DNA of 64,000 nucleotides from Fulvitalea axinellae (lineage in GTDB: Bacteria > Bacteroidota > Bacteroidia > Cytophagales > Cyclobacteriaceae), in assembly GCF_036492835.1 (NCBI RefSeq), contig NZ_AP025314.1, positions 4,692,010-4,756,009 of the forward strand. Reading direction: 5' to 3'. The translations under genes were made by a program, and so were the position numbers. Each line of letters opens with the position of its first letter. The first letter of the stretch is position 1. Positions 1 through 8,492 of this stretch are shown in pieces. The notes under the pieces were generated by a model. That model saw only the letters and a list, made by a program, of their open reading frames with translations, was not told where the DNA came from and did no database searches.

Positions 1-1190
1 ACAAGGACTCGAAGAAGCGCTACCGCGCCGACGTTCTGTTGGAAGACAAGGCGGCCGAGTACGAAAAGGCCGGCGAGCAGGACAAAGCCGACGCTTTGCT
101 CAAGGAAATGGGACGCCTTTTGGAGGCCGAGGAATTGGACGCCGTACGCGAGCTGATTGTTAGCGAAGGCATCGTTTGTCCTATTTCGGGAACAGGCAAC
201 TGGACCGAAGTACGCCAATTCAACCTTATGTTCAGCACGCAGGTGGGCTCTGTAGCCGAAGACGCTTCGGAGATTTACCTCCGTCCGGAAACGGCCCAGG
301 GTATTTTCGTGAACTTCTTGAACGTTCAGAAAACGGCCCGTATGAAGATTCCTTTCGGCATCGCACAGATTGGTAAAGCTTTCCGTAACGAGATCGTGGC
401 TCGCCAGTTCATCTTCCGCATGCGCGAATTCGAGCAGATGGAGATGCAATTCTTCGTACGTCCGGGCGAAGAGCTCAAGTGGTTCGAAGCATGGAAAGAA
501 AGCCGTATGAAGTGGCACAAAGTGCTCGGTATTCCTGAGGATAAACTCCGCTTCCACGATCATGAGAAATTGGCTCACTACGCCAACGCCGCCGCCGACA
601 TCGAGTACGACTTCCCGTTCGGATTCAAAGAAGTGGAAGGTATCCACTCTCGTACAGACTTCGACTTGACTCAACACCAAGCGCTTTCTAAGAAGAAACA
701 ACAGTACTTCGATACTGAAATCAATAAGAACTACGTACCGTACGTTGTCGAGACCTCAATCGGCGCCGACCGTCTGTTCTTGATGACTTTGGCCAACGCC
801 CTCGTGGAAGAGGAAGTAGGCGAAGGCGACAAGAAGAAAATGCGTACCTACTTGAAGTTCCACCCGGCTTTGGCTCCCGTAAAAGCGGCTATCTTCCCAT
901 TGACAAGAAAAGACGGTTTGCCGGAAAAAGCGAAGGAGATCTTCAACAGCCTGAACTTCGACTTCAATCTGATTTACGAAGACAAGCAAGCTATCGGTAA
1001 GCGTTACACCCGTCAGGACTTGATCGGAACGCCGTTCTGTATCGCCGTCGACCACCAGACTTTGGAGGACGACACCGTGACCATCCGTCACCGCGACACC
1101 ATGGAGCAGGAGCGTATCCACATTAGCGGGCTTCACGGCTTCTTGGCCAAGTCATGCTCTGCTAGCGAAATTTATAAGCAATTGTCATAA
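1..1190 (+). CDS. glyS: Glycyl-tRNA synthetase, C-terminal part (5' end outside window)
   Basis: Class II glycyl-tRNA synthetase of the single-chain (alpha2) type, which charges tRNA-Gly in the cytoplasm. The frame is open from base 3 (KDSKKRYRADVL) so the gene starts upstream of the window. Visible family blocks are YLRPETAQGIFVNF (motif 2 region), the FRNEI and FRMREFEQMEMQFF segments, and ETSIGADRLFL (motif 3 region), followed by the anticodon-binding domain ending GTPFCIAVDHQTLEDDTVTIRHRD. About 395 residues are present of roughly 500 expected. A strong hairpin lies 38 bases after the stop. I am confident of the family; the missing N-terminus simply lies outside the window. Confidence 0.96.
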   Translation, partial: KDSKKRYRADVLLEDKAAEYEKAGEQDKADALLKEMGRLLEAEELDAVRELIVSEGIVCPISGTGNWTEVRQFNLMFSTQVGSVAEDASEIYLRPETAQGIFVNFLNVQKTARMKIPFGIAQIGKAFRNEIVARQFIFRMREFEQMEMQFFVRPGEELKWFEAWKESRMKWHKVLGIPEDKLRFHDHEKLAHYANAAADIEYDFPFGFKEVEGIHSRTDFDLTQHQALSKKKQQYFDTEINKNYVPYVVETSIGADRLFLMTLANALVEEEVGEGDKKKMRTYLKFHPALAPVKAAIFPLTRKDGLPEKAKEIFNSLNFDFNLIYEDKQAIGKRYTRQDLIGTPFCIAVDHQTLEDDTVTIRHRDTMEQERIHISGLHGFLAKSCSASEIYKQLS

Positions 1191-1227
1191 GAACATAATG
1201 TAAAGAGCTCCTTTACGATGAGACATA

Positions 1228-1260
1228 AATAAAGCGATTCCAACTTGGAGTCGCTTTATT
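1228..1260 (+). terminator. Rho-independent terminator after glyS
   Basis: A 16-bp inverted repeat (AATAAAGCGATTCCAA at 1228-1243 against 1245-1260, one G-T wobble) begins 38 bases after the glyS stop. The A-rich and T-rich ends make it usable from both strands. Confidence 0.8.
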
Positions 1261-1288
1261 TATTGCTAACATGGAAACCCACAAGCAC

Positions 1289-1323
1289 AAAAAAAGGCCG
1301 AAAGAATAACTCCGACCTTTTTT
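1289..1323 (-). terminator. Rho-independent terminator of the lipoprotein gene
   Basis: Read on the minus strand, AAAAAAGGTCGG is followed by a short loop and CGGCCTTTTTTT, just after the stop at 1344. The stem ends in a long T run, as expected for intrinsic termination. Confidence 0.75.
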
Positions 1324-1343
1324 CAACACCGCAAAAGCGGTTG

Positions 1344-2654
1344 TTATTTAATAGCATTCACTACAAATACAGCTACGCCTTTACCAACTTTTTCTGTTTG
1401 CTCGTTCTCAGTTTCTACAGTAAACACTGTTTCGCCTTCTTCAGTCGGTTTGTAAACGTAAGAGAATGTGCCTTTAGAAACATCAATTGTCAAACCGGAC
1501 TCACTCTTAGTCAGCACTACGTCGCCTTTCTTCAAAACGATTGTTTTCAAATCGTAAGGAGAAGTTACCGTTCCGCTTACAGTCGTTTCAGAACCTACCT
1601 TAACGGTAGCGCTCAATTGGCTGTTTGCGAATGTAGTGGTCGCACGGGACGTAGCCACGATGATTGGGAGTTTTTTCTCAGATTGGTACTGAACACCTTT
1701 GTAAGTAGCTTTCGCTTTGGCAGTGATCACAATGTCAGTCCCAACAGCCTCCTCAGCGAAAGTTCTCTTGATACTGATTTTGTTGTCTTTGTCTACACCA
1801 GAAGCGATCTCTTCGTCGCCCAAGAAGAATTTCACCTCGTCAATGGTAGCACCTTCAAGAACAGAAACAGATCCGTCTACGGTAGCTTCAGTGTAAGCAA
1901 TAACATTCTTTTTATCATTGTCACCGAAAGTGATGACAGGATTCTTAGTGAGGATAGACGCCACAAATTTCACAGAATCTTTTCCGTCTTCTTTAGAGCC
2001 TTCATTAATCGCTTGGATAATGAATTCAATATTCTTATCTCCCTCGGCGGTTGGACGCTCGTATTTGAATGTCTTGTTTTCCAAGTCAATTGAAGTAGCC
2101 GGCAATTCTACCAACTTCTTGTCTTCAATAACCGAAATGCTTGCAGAAGTCAGCGCAGTCGGGCTCCAAAAGCTCCCCTCTAATACAAGCTTATCACCTG
2201 CTATGATACTAGAAGTGTTTGCTCCGCCCGCAAATTTCACAATTGGTTTCGCATGTTTCACAGTTACAGAAATCTTCTGTTTGATCGGCTGGTCGCCAGA
2301 AATATCTGTAATGATTGGCTCAAACTTAATAGTCTTGCTTACATCGGAAGTTTTCGGAGTAAAAGAAAACTTGATAGAATCTCCCCCTTGAGTGATCTGC
2401 TCCTTAGTAAAGCTCTGAAAAAGCTCACCATCTTTCAGAAAATCGATTTTCTGAATCATGTCAACTTTAGCAAAAGTCCCTTTAAACTTCACCTCATGTC
2501 CGTCCTCAACAGTTTTTTCATAAAAGCTCATAAAAACAGATGGTGACAAATCTTCAACCCCAGTCAACGCCTCATCATCATTATCACATGAAGTTAAAAA
2601 TGCAGAACCCACAAAGAGTAAACTGAAAAACCAAAAATAATCCTTTTTCATCAT
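1344..2654 (-). CDS. Surface or periplasmic lipoprotein with tandem Ig-like beta domains
   Basis: I do not recognise a named family. The start at 2654 (MMKKDYFWFF) is preferred over an ATG eight codons upstream because it gives a normal signal peptide: two lysines, a hydrophobic stretch, then LTSC lipobox followed by DNDDE. An acidic run after the cysteine is typical of Bacteroidota lipoproteins sent to the outer surface. The remaining ~410 residues form at least three to four beta-sandwich-like units with recurring phrases such as 'VKFKGTF', 'LVLEGSF', 'ATVDGSV' and 'TTVSGTV', each followed by a segment about effects of 'K..D' stretches. No catalytic motif is visible. It stands alone, with its own promoter and terminator, in AT-rich DNA. 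A ligand-binding or structural role is inference only. Confidence 0.8.
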   Translation of the reverse strand: MMKKDYFWFFSLLFVGSAFLTSCDNDDEALTGVEDLSPSVFMSFYEKTVEDGHEVKFKGTFAKVDMIQKIDFLKDGELFQSFTKEQITQGGDSIKFSFTPKTSDVSKTIKFEPIITDISGDQPIKQKISVTVKHAKPIVKFAGGANTSSIIAGDKLVLEGSFWSPTALTSASISVIEDKKLVELPATSIDLENKTFKYERPTAEGDKNIEFIIQAINEGSKEDGKDSVKFVASILTKNPVITFGDNDKKNVIAYTEATVDGSVSVLEGATIDEVKFFLGDEEIASGVDKDNKISIKRTFAEEAVGTDIVITAKAKATYKGVQYQSEKKLPIIVATSRATTTFANSQLSATVKVGSETTVSGTVTSPYDLKTIVLKKGDVVLTKSESGLTIDVSKGTFSYVYKPTEEGETVFTVETENEQTEKVGKGVAVFVVNAIK

Positions 2655-2717
2655 TTTGAAATATTTGAAAACAAACAATTATTAGTGCCAAAAAAGGCAA
2701 TGAACTATCATTATAAT

Positions 2718-2748
2718 CAAATATATTAACATGTAACGTATTTACCAA
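2718..2748 (-). promoter_or_regulatory. Bacteroidota-type promoter of the lipoprotein gene
   Basis: On the minus strand TATATTTG (2725-2718) matches TAnnTTTG and is preceded by TTG (2748-2746) at 20 bases. This predicts a leader of about 57 bases before the start at 2654. Confidence 0.55.
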
Positions 2749-2749
2749 C

Positions 2750-3312
2750 ATAATTTAAGGCCTAAAAGTAAACTATATATGAACAATAAATAATATGAGT
2801 GTGTGTATTTATACAAATTAAAATTATAATTATTCCAATTAAATAGAAGGGAAAACAGATTCACAAGACTAACCCCTTCACCACTAACACATTAAACAAA
2901 CAACAACATTAGAGATTTATATGAAATATTTAACACCTAAATTGTACGGATCAGAGTAGTTAAAAGTGAAAAAAATAGTATTTGACAATTCACAAACAAC
3001 GGCATAACAAACATCCAAACTCTCCGACAAGATACCATATCGTGAAATCCATGTGTCGGGATCAGGAAGACTCTCTAAAAAATCGCTGGAGCTTCTTCGA
3101 TAAGCTTATTTACTACTACTCTAATTAGCCAAACAGAAATCCGAAAGCACCCACATAAAACAAAACCTGAAATTTACTTTAAAATTTAGCTTAAAAGACA
3201 CTCCTCTTCACCGGTTTATCATTACATTTGGCATACTGACCAAAACTTGTAGCGTATAGATCCCTCGACGCTAAAAGCCGAGGCTCCAACCAAATTTCTT
3301 CAACTACACAGG
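2750..3312. other. AT-rich intergenic region upstream of uvrA
   Basis: About 560 bases with no supportable gene on either strand; frames are short and interrupted. It is clearly more AT-rich than the flanking genes. TACATTTG at 3223-3230 fits the -7 element for uvrA, about 80 bases before its start, but I see no good TTTG at the right distance upstream. Confidence 0.6.
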
Positions 3313-6192
3313 ATGACAACGGGAAACAAGCAGAAGACAATTGACGCCACCGGATTCGAGAATCTGGAAATATACGGCGCCCGCGAACACAACTTAAAGG
3401 ACATCGATGTCACGATGCCCCGCAACAAGTTGGTGGTGATAACCGGCATCAGCGGTAGCGGAAAATCTTCTCTGGCCTTCGACACTATTTACGCCGAGGG
3501 CCAACGGCGCTATATGGAGAGTTTCTCGGCTTACGCCCGTTCGTTTATGGGCGGTATGGAGCGCCCCGACGTCGACAAGGTCAACGGCCTGAGTCCCGTA
3601 ATTTCCATCGAACAAAAAACCACGTCGAGAAATCCGCGCTCCACTGTCGGCACCGTCACGGAAGTCTATGACTTTATGCGATTGCTCTACGCCCGTGCCG
3701 GCGAGGCGTTTTCCTACAAGACCGGCAAAAAGATGGAGCGCCAGTCGGAAGACCAGATTATCGAGCGCATCCTAAAAGACTACGACGGTCAGAAGCTCAC
3801 TATCCTCGCCCCGGTGGTCAAAGGTCGGAAAGGTCATTACCGGGAGCTTTTCGTGCAGTTGAGCAAAAGCGGCTATTCCAAAGTCCGTGTAGATGGAGAG
3901 GTATTGGATTTGGTTCCCAAAATGCAGGTGGACCGCTACAAGATTCACGATATCGAGGTGGTAGTTGACCGTGTTATCGTCAGGGAAAAAGATCATTTTC
4001 GCATCGGCCAATCGGTGGGGACAGCCCTGAAGCAGGGCGAAAAGCTGATGATGACACTTGACGAAAACGGCGATGTCCGCCATTTTTCGGAGCTGTTGAT
4101 GGATCCCGAAACAGGCATCGCTTATGACGAGCCCGCGCCTAACACGTTCTCTTTCAACTCTCCGTACGGAGCCTGCCCGAAGTGTAACGGTCTGGGCAAA
4201 ATCGAGAAAATCACCGTCGAGTCAATAATCCCCGACGACAAGAAAAGTATCAAAGCCGGCGGACTTGCTCCGTTGGGCGAATACCGCGACATCTGGATTT
4301 TCAAATTGGTAGAGCATCTGCTCAAAAAGAAAAAACTGAAGCTGACCACTCCGATCAAGGACATTCCGCAAGATGTCATGAAGGAGATCCTTTACGGCAC
4401 GAAGGAGCCCGTTCCGGTACCGAGCGTAAAATATCCCGGCGAAAATTGGAACGCCAAATTCCAAGGCGTCATAAGCTTTTTGGAAAAACAACTCGAATCC
4501 GAATCGGAAAAAATCCAGCAGTGGGTCCGCGATTATATGGTTGTGTCGGAATGTCCGTCATGCCACGGCGCCAGATTAAAGCAGGAATCGCTCTGCTTTA
4601 AAATCGCCGATAAAAATATCGCCGAACTCGCTACATACGACCTTGGAACCTTGGGCGAGTGGTTCGACAATGTGGAAACCAAGCTTTCCGACAGGCAGAA
4701 GGTCATCGCGACGGAAATTCTCAAAGAAATCCGTAAACGTTTGGGCTTTCTGCTTGACGTAGGTTTGGAATACCTGAACCTTGACCGACCTCTGAAAACC
4801 CTTTCGGGTGGCGAGGCGCAACGTATCCGTTTGGCAACACAAATCGGAACGCGTCTGGTCGGCGTACTTTATATTTTGGATGAGCCTAGCATCGGCCTCC
4901 ACCAACGCGACAACGTTAAGTTGATCAAAGCTCTCCAAGACCTCCGGGATTTGGGCAACAGCGTCTTGGTAGTAGAGCACGACAAGGACATGATGCTCGA
5001 TTCCGACTACGTGCTGGACATCGGCCCGGGGGCCGGAATTCACGGCGGAACGATCGTCGCTTCTGGTTCTCCAAAAGAATTCCTAAAACAAGGAAGTATC
5101 ACGGCGAAATATCTAAACGGCGAGATGGCCATCGAAGTGCCGGAAAAACGCCGTAAAGGAAAAGGGGAGTCGCTGATACTGAAAGGAGCCACTGGCCACA
5201 ACCTCAAAAACGTGACCGCCGAATTTCCTTTGGGAAAAATGATCTGCGTTACGGGCGTTTCCGGATCGGGAAAATCCAGCCTTATCCACGAGACTCTTTA
5301 CCCAATTCTGAACCAAGCGATTTACAGAGGCAAAAAACAGCCTTTGGATTATGCTTCGATTGACGGTCTGGATAAAATCGACAAGGTAATCGAAGTAGAC
5401 CAGTCGCCGATCGGGCGGACGCCACGATCAAATCCCGCCACTTACACCAGCGTATTTACCGAAATCCGAAGCCTGTTCGCCAACCTGCCCGAAGCCAAAA
5501 TCCGAGGCTACAAGCCCGGGCGCTTTTCTTTTAACGTAAAAGGCGGACGTTGCGAAAAATGCGGCGGAGCCGGCAAAGAACTTATCGAAATGGACTTTCT
5601 GCCGAACGTACACGTCGATTGCGACGAGTGCAAAGGCAAACGCTACAACCGCGAAACGTTGGAAGTCCGTTACAAAGGAAAATCCATCTCCGACGTGCTG
5701 GACATGACCGTGGAAGTGGCTGTGGAATTCTTCGAACATTTGCCAAAAATCCAGCGCAAAGTCAAAACGCTTAACGATGTCGGGCTTGGGTATATTACTC
5801 TTGGCCAACACGCCACCACGCTCTCGGGCGGAGAGGCACAACGGGTAAAACTAGCCACGGAACTCTCCAAGCGCGACACCGGCAAAACGCTTTATATCTT
5901 AGACGAACCGACTACCGGCCTTCACTTCGAAGATATCCGCCATCTGCTGGCCGTACTCGACAAATTAGCGGACAAGGGCAACACCGTCTTGGTTATCGAA
6001 CATAACTTGGACGTAATAAAAGTAGCCGACCATATCATCGATCTTGGGCCCGAAGGCGGCGCTGGCGGCGGCACGATAGTTTGCCAAGGGACACCGGAAC
6101 AGGTTGCGAAAAACAAGAAAAGCTACACGGCCAAATACCTCAAGATGGAACTTGACGAGACCAAAAGGCTTAAAAAGAAAAACCGGAAATAG
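3313..6192 (+). CDS. uvrA: UvrABC system protein A (excinuclease ABC subunit A)
   Basis: DNA damage sensor of nucleotide excision repair: an ABC ATPase dimer that finds lesions and loads UvrB. At 959 residues it is full length. First ATPase half: Walker A GISGSGKSS (lysine 51), signature LSGGEAQRIRLA and Walker B LYILDEPSIGLH. Second half: GVSGSGKSS, LSGGEAQRVKLA and LYILDEPTTGLH. Zinc-binding pairs CPKC, CPSC, and CEKCGG...CDEC are present. The segment YARAGEAFSYKTGKK lacks the CPxHG sequence that many UvrAs carry at this position, a variation I associate with Bacteroidota homologues. Stands alone, followed by a 16-bp terminator hairpin. Confidence 0.97.
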   Translation: MTTGNKQKTIDATGFENLEIYGAREHNLKDIDVTMPRNKLVVITGISGSGKSSLAFDTIYAEGQRRYMESFSAYARSFMGGMERPDVDKVNGLSPVISIEQKTTSRNPRSTVGTVTEVYDFMRLLYARAGEAFSYKTGKKMERQSEDQIIERILKDYDGQKLTILAPVVKGRKGHYRELFVQLSKSGYSKVRVDGEVLDLVPKMQVDRYKIHDIEVVVDRVIVREKDHFRIGQSVGTALKQGEKLMMTLDENGDVRHFSELLMDPETGIAYDEPAPNTFSFNSPYGACPKCNGLGKIEKITVESIIPDDKKSIKAGGLAPLGEYRDIWIFKLVEHLLKKKKLKLTTPIKDIPQDVMKEILYGTKEPVPVPSVKYPGENWNAKFQGVISFLEKQLESESEKIQQWVRDYMVVSECPSCHGARLKQESLCFKIADKNIAELATYDLGTLGEWFDNVETKLSDRQKVIATEILKEIRKRLGFLLDVGLEYLNLDRPLKTLSGGEAQRIRLATQIGTRLVGVLYILDEPSIGLHQRDNVKLIKALQDLRDLGNSVLVVEHDKDMMLDSDYVLDIGPGAGIHGGTIVASGSPKEFLKQGSITAKYLNGEMAIEVPEKRRKGKGESLILKGATGHNLKNVTAEFPLGKMICVTGVSGSGKSSLIHETLYPILNQAIYRGKKQPLDYASIDGLDKIDKVIEVDQSPIGRTPRSNPATYTSVFTEIRSLFANLPEAKIRGYKPGRFSFNVKGGRCEKCGGAGKELIEMDFLPNVHVDCDECKGKRYNRETLEVRYKGKSISDVLDMTVEVAVEFFEHLPKIQRKVKTLNDVGLGYITLGQHATTLSGGEAQRVKLATELSKRDTGKTLYILDEPTTGLHFEDIRHLLAVLDKLADKGNTVLVIEHNLDVIKVADHIIDLGPEGGAGGGTIVCQGTPEQVAKNKKSYTAKYLKMELDETKRLKKKNRK

Positions 6193-6209
6193 GCAACTGA
6201 GTAGGAAGC

Positions 6210-6255
6210 AAAAACGGCCGAATGATTTCGCATATCATTCGGCCGTTTTGTTTTT
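6210..6255 (+). terminator. Terminator between uvrA and the carbonic anhydrase gene
   Basis: A perfect 16-bp inverted repeat (AAAACGGCCGAATGAT at 6211-6226, complement at 6234-6249) with a 7-base loop. It is A-rich and T-rich at its ends, so it can serve both convergent genes. Confidence 0.9.
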
Positions 6256-6270
6256 ATCTGAAAAACCCGA

Positions 6271-7071
6271 TCACTCACTGTCGACCATCCGCCCGTACAT
6301 ACCCTGTACGTGCCTGGCGTTGTTTCCTTCCAGCCGGTTGATTTTCTGGATCTGCTCCGGAGACGCTTCCTGAATCACCTTCATTATATGCCAGTTCACA
6401 CTTTCCGTAAACGGGGGAGTGGTAAGCGACCCTTTGTAATAATAAAAGTGGCTCGACTTTCCACCCACTTCCATTAACAAATCGCCCATCTGAACCGAAC
6501 CCACCGGCAACATTTGTTTCACATGCTCTTCCGTAGGGATTTTGTCGATGAAATCTTTCAGGAACGGATTTTCCTTACCCATTTTAAAAAGTATCCCGAT
6601 CACAAGATATTCCGGCTTGTCCTGATCCTGATTTTGCAGACTGTTCACGATATGCATTTCCATCGGAAATGTCACACCGTCGATCAAATGTTCCGAAGGC
6701 GTATGGAAATGAAGCTGCACAAAATCATAAGTCTTCCCGTCAGACTCCAAAGTGCTACCTTCCTCAAAATTAAGCTGCACGGTATGGCCCAGATTCTCTA
6801 CAGATTCAAATTTATCGTTAAAATGAAGCGTAATATGATGCTTGCCATCATGCTCCGTATCCGCCGACAAGATATTGATCGGCGACTGCAAAAGCCCGTG
6901 CCCAAGCCCCGGAAGCGTATACCCCTGCACCTTTTCGCCTTTATGCTCTCCGGGCGCCTCCATCTTGACCATATTACTCTCTTCAGTCTCTTTTTCCTCC
7001 TCCTTCTTCTTCCTTTCCGATTCGCAACCGGCAAAAACGGCTAGCGCCATTATCATCACAAAGACTTTCAT
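6271..7071 (-). CDS. Alpha-class carbonic anhydrase, lipoprotein
   Basis: Reversible hydration of CO2, here in the periplasm. The 266-residue protein begins with a lipoprotein signal (MKVFVMIMALAVFAGC, lipidated Cys16) and a charged Lys/Glu linker, so it is membrane-anchored. The catalytic domain carries QSPINI, FHTPSEH and EMHIVN: zinc ligands His121, His123 and His140, gatekeeper Glu127 with Thr217/218 in LTTPPFTE, and the proton-shuttle position His96 in NLGH. All key residues are intact. It is a single gene, convergent with uvrA and sharing its terminator. Family assignment is firm; the physiological purpose (pH, bicarbonate supply) cannot be told from sequence. Confidence 0.95.
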   Translation of the reverse strand: MKVFVMIMALAVFAGCESERKKKEEEKETEESNMVKMEAPGEHKGEKVQGYTLPGLGHGLLQSPINILSADTEHDGKHHITLHFNDKFESVENLGHTVQLNFEEGSTLESDGKTYDFVQLHFHTPSEHLIDGVTFPMEMHIVNSLQNQDQDKPEYLVIGILFKMGKENPFLKDFIDKIPTEEHVKQMLPVGSVQMGDLLMEVGGKSSHFYYYKGSLTTPPFTESVNWHIMKVIQEASPEQIQKINRLEGNNARHVQGMYGRMVDSE

Positions 7072-7131
7072 ACTCTTGGCTAATGGTTTCTCTCAAAACC
7101 AACACCTCAGCCTAAGGTTGTAGGCAACAGC

Positions 7132-8322
7132 TTACTTTTTCACAAAACGGAGGATCTCTCCTTCTTCCGAAAAGCCACCCAACCTCTTTAATCGAAGCAC
7201 GTATATTCCTGGAGCCAGATATGATATATCTTCCTCGTGGCTGTTCCCTTCAGCCTCGAAAGTACAAACCTCATGGCCGGAAGCGTCAATCACTTGCGCC
7301 AAACTACGGGGCAATCCGCCCGGCTTAACTATTCTCAATCGATTACCGACTACAGGATTCGGCGAGACTCTCGCTTCCGTCCCCAAATTTCCGGAACCTA
7401 ATATCCGTTTTACCACATGACTTACCTGCTCGGCCCTGTATTGTGTAAAAACGGCTTCCATACGTTCTAACTGATTAGGCGTGAAACTTTTCCTACACCA
7501 ATACGGCGAATATGACATTATATTATTCACATCCGGGTTATACGCTTGTCCCAGTTCATCCAAGTCCTCTCCATTATAAATGCACTGCCCATTGGAAGTG
7601 TTAGCGTATCCGAGTTTCGGGTCAGCGGGAGTGTCACAAACGAAGTCCCCGGCCTCGGAGCAATTTGACCCGTTAACCAATTCCTTTCCTTTAGATGTCT
7701 CATGAGTATGAAAAAGGCCGAAATAATGCCCCAACTCATGCGCCAAAGTGTTTTTGGTAGGAGAACCCGGAGTCGAACTGTTAACTAAGCACGACCGGGC
7801 CATAAATACGGAGTTGTACTTATCTTTATCAGCATCAGAAACATCTCCCGAGATTGGAAAAAAGGCAAAACCGCACACCGCTTTTCCACTACTACTAAGC
7901 GTATTTGCAACGATAATATTTACCCGATCGCTTTGCCGGTACTCTACCGTTTTCGAAAAATCCGTTTGATGATTGTAGTTAAAAAGCTCCGAATCTGTGA
8001 TTCTTTCCACATTTGGGTCCAGTGTGAAAGTGAACGGACTTTCCTCAAAATAGCTATTCAATGACTCCATTGCGGTATTTATTTCTTCCAAAGAAGCCGC
8101 TTTGGTACCCGAAGAGCTTTCCACTACCCAAAACTTTAGAGGAATCTCGTATTCGGTATCCAAAACTCTTACCCGCGCCTGCACCAGATCCAAAGGCTTG
8201 AATTCGAATTCATGATCCACTTCACCGCATGGCGCTATGTCAACGCCCTGCGCAGATAACCTCGTGGTGCCGATAAGAACAGCAATCAAACCTAACAGTA
8301 TTGTAAAAATCTTATTTCGCAT
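7132..8322 (-). CDS. Secreted M43-family zinc metalloprotease with type IX sorting domain
   Basis: Pappalysin-like (MEROPS M43) protease, predicted to be exported by the type IX system. I start at 8322 (MRNKIFTILLG...RLSAQ), which gives a clean signal peptide; the frame extends 17 codons further upstream without one. The catalytic site HELGHYFGLFH supplies His195, Glu196, His199 and His205, and the Met-turn is in NNIMSYS (Met269). Several cysteines (150, 178, 221, 229, 247, 276) suggest disulfides. Residues ~315-396 (ARVSPNPVVGNRLRI through GIYVLRLK...RFVKK) are a type A C-terminal sorting domain. The sorting signal agrees with sprA being encoded in the same window. Confidence 0.93.
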   Translation of the reverse strand: MRNKIFTILLGLIAVLIGTTRLSAQGVDIAPCGEVDHEFEFKPLDLVQARVRVLDTEYEIPLKFWVVESSSGTKAASLEEINTAMESLNSYFEESPFTFTLDPNVERITDSELFNYNHQTDFSKTVEYRQSDRVNIIVANTLSSSGKAVCGFAFFPISGDVSDADKDKYNSVFMARSCLVNSSTPGSPTKNTLAHELGHYFGLFHTHETSKGKELVNGSNCSEAGDFVCDTPADPKLGYANTSNGQCIYNGEDLDELGQAYNPDVNNIMSYSPYWCRKSFTPNQLERMEAVFTQYRAEQVSHVVKRILGSGNLGTEARVSPNPVVGNRLRIVKPGGLPRSLAQVIDASGHEVCTFEAEGNSHEEDISYLAPGIYVLRLKRLGGFSEEGEILRFVKK

Positions 8323-8436
8323 ATTTTTCTGTGTAAAAAGCAGTGAACCCCAATCCGTTAAACCATTGAACATATGATATACTCAGCTCATTTGGTAATG
8401 AAACTGAGAATTTATAATACTGTCTGCTGAAAAAAT

Positions 8437-8469
8437 AAAAAAACCGCCAAGAATGCTCTTTGCGGTTTC
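8437..8469 (-). terminator. Terminator of nadB
   Basis: Minus strand AAACCGC, a loop with further pairing, then GCGGTTTTTTT, 24 bases after the nadB stop. Confidence 0.75.
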
Positions 8470-8492
8470 TAAAAGTCTCGTTTTGAGCTTAT

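Noticed and set aside
6271..8322. Operon of carbonic anhydrase and M43 protease
   Set aside because: Same strand, 60 bases apart, but functions and signals are unrelated and I see no evidence for co-transcription either way.
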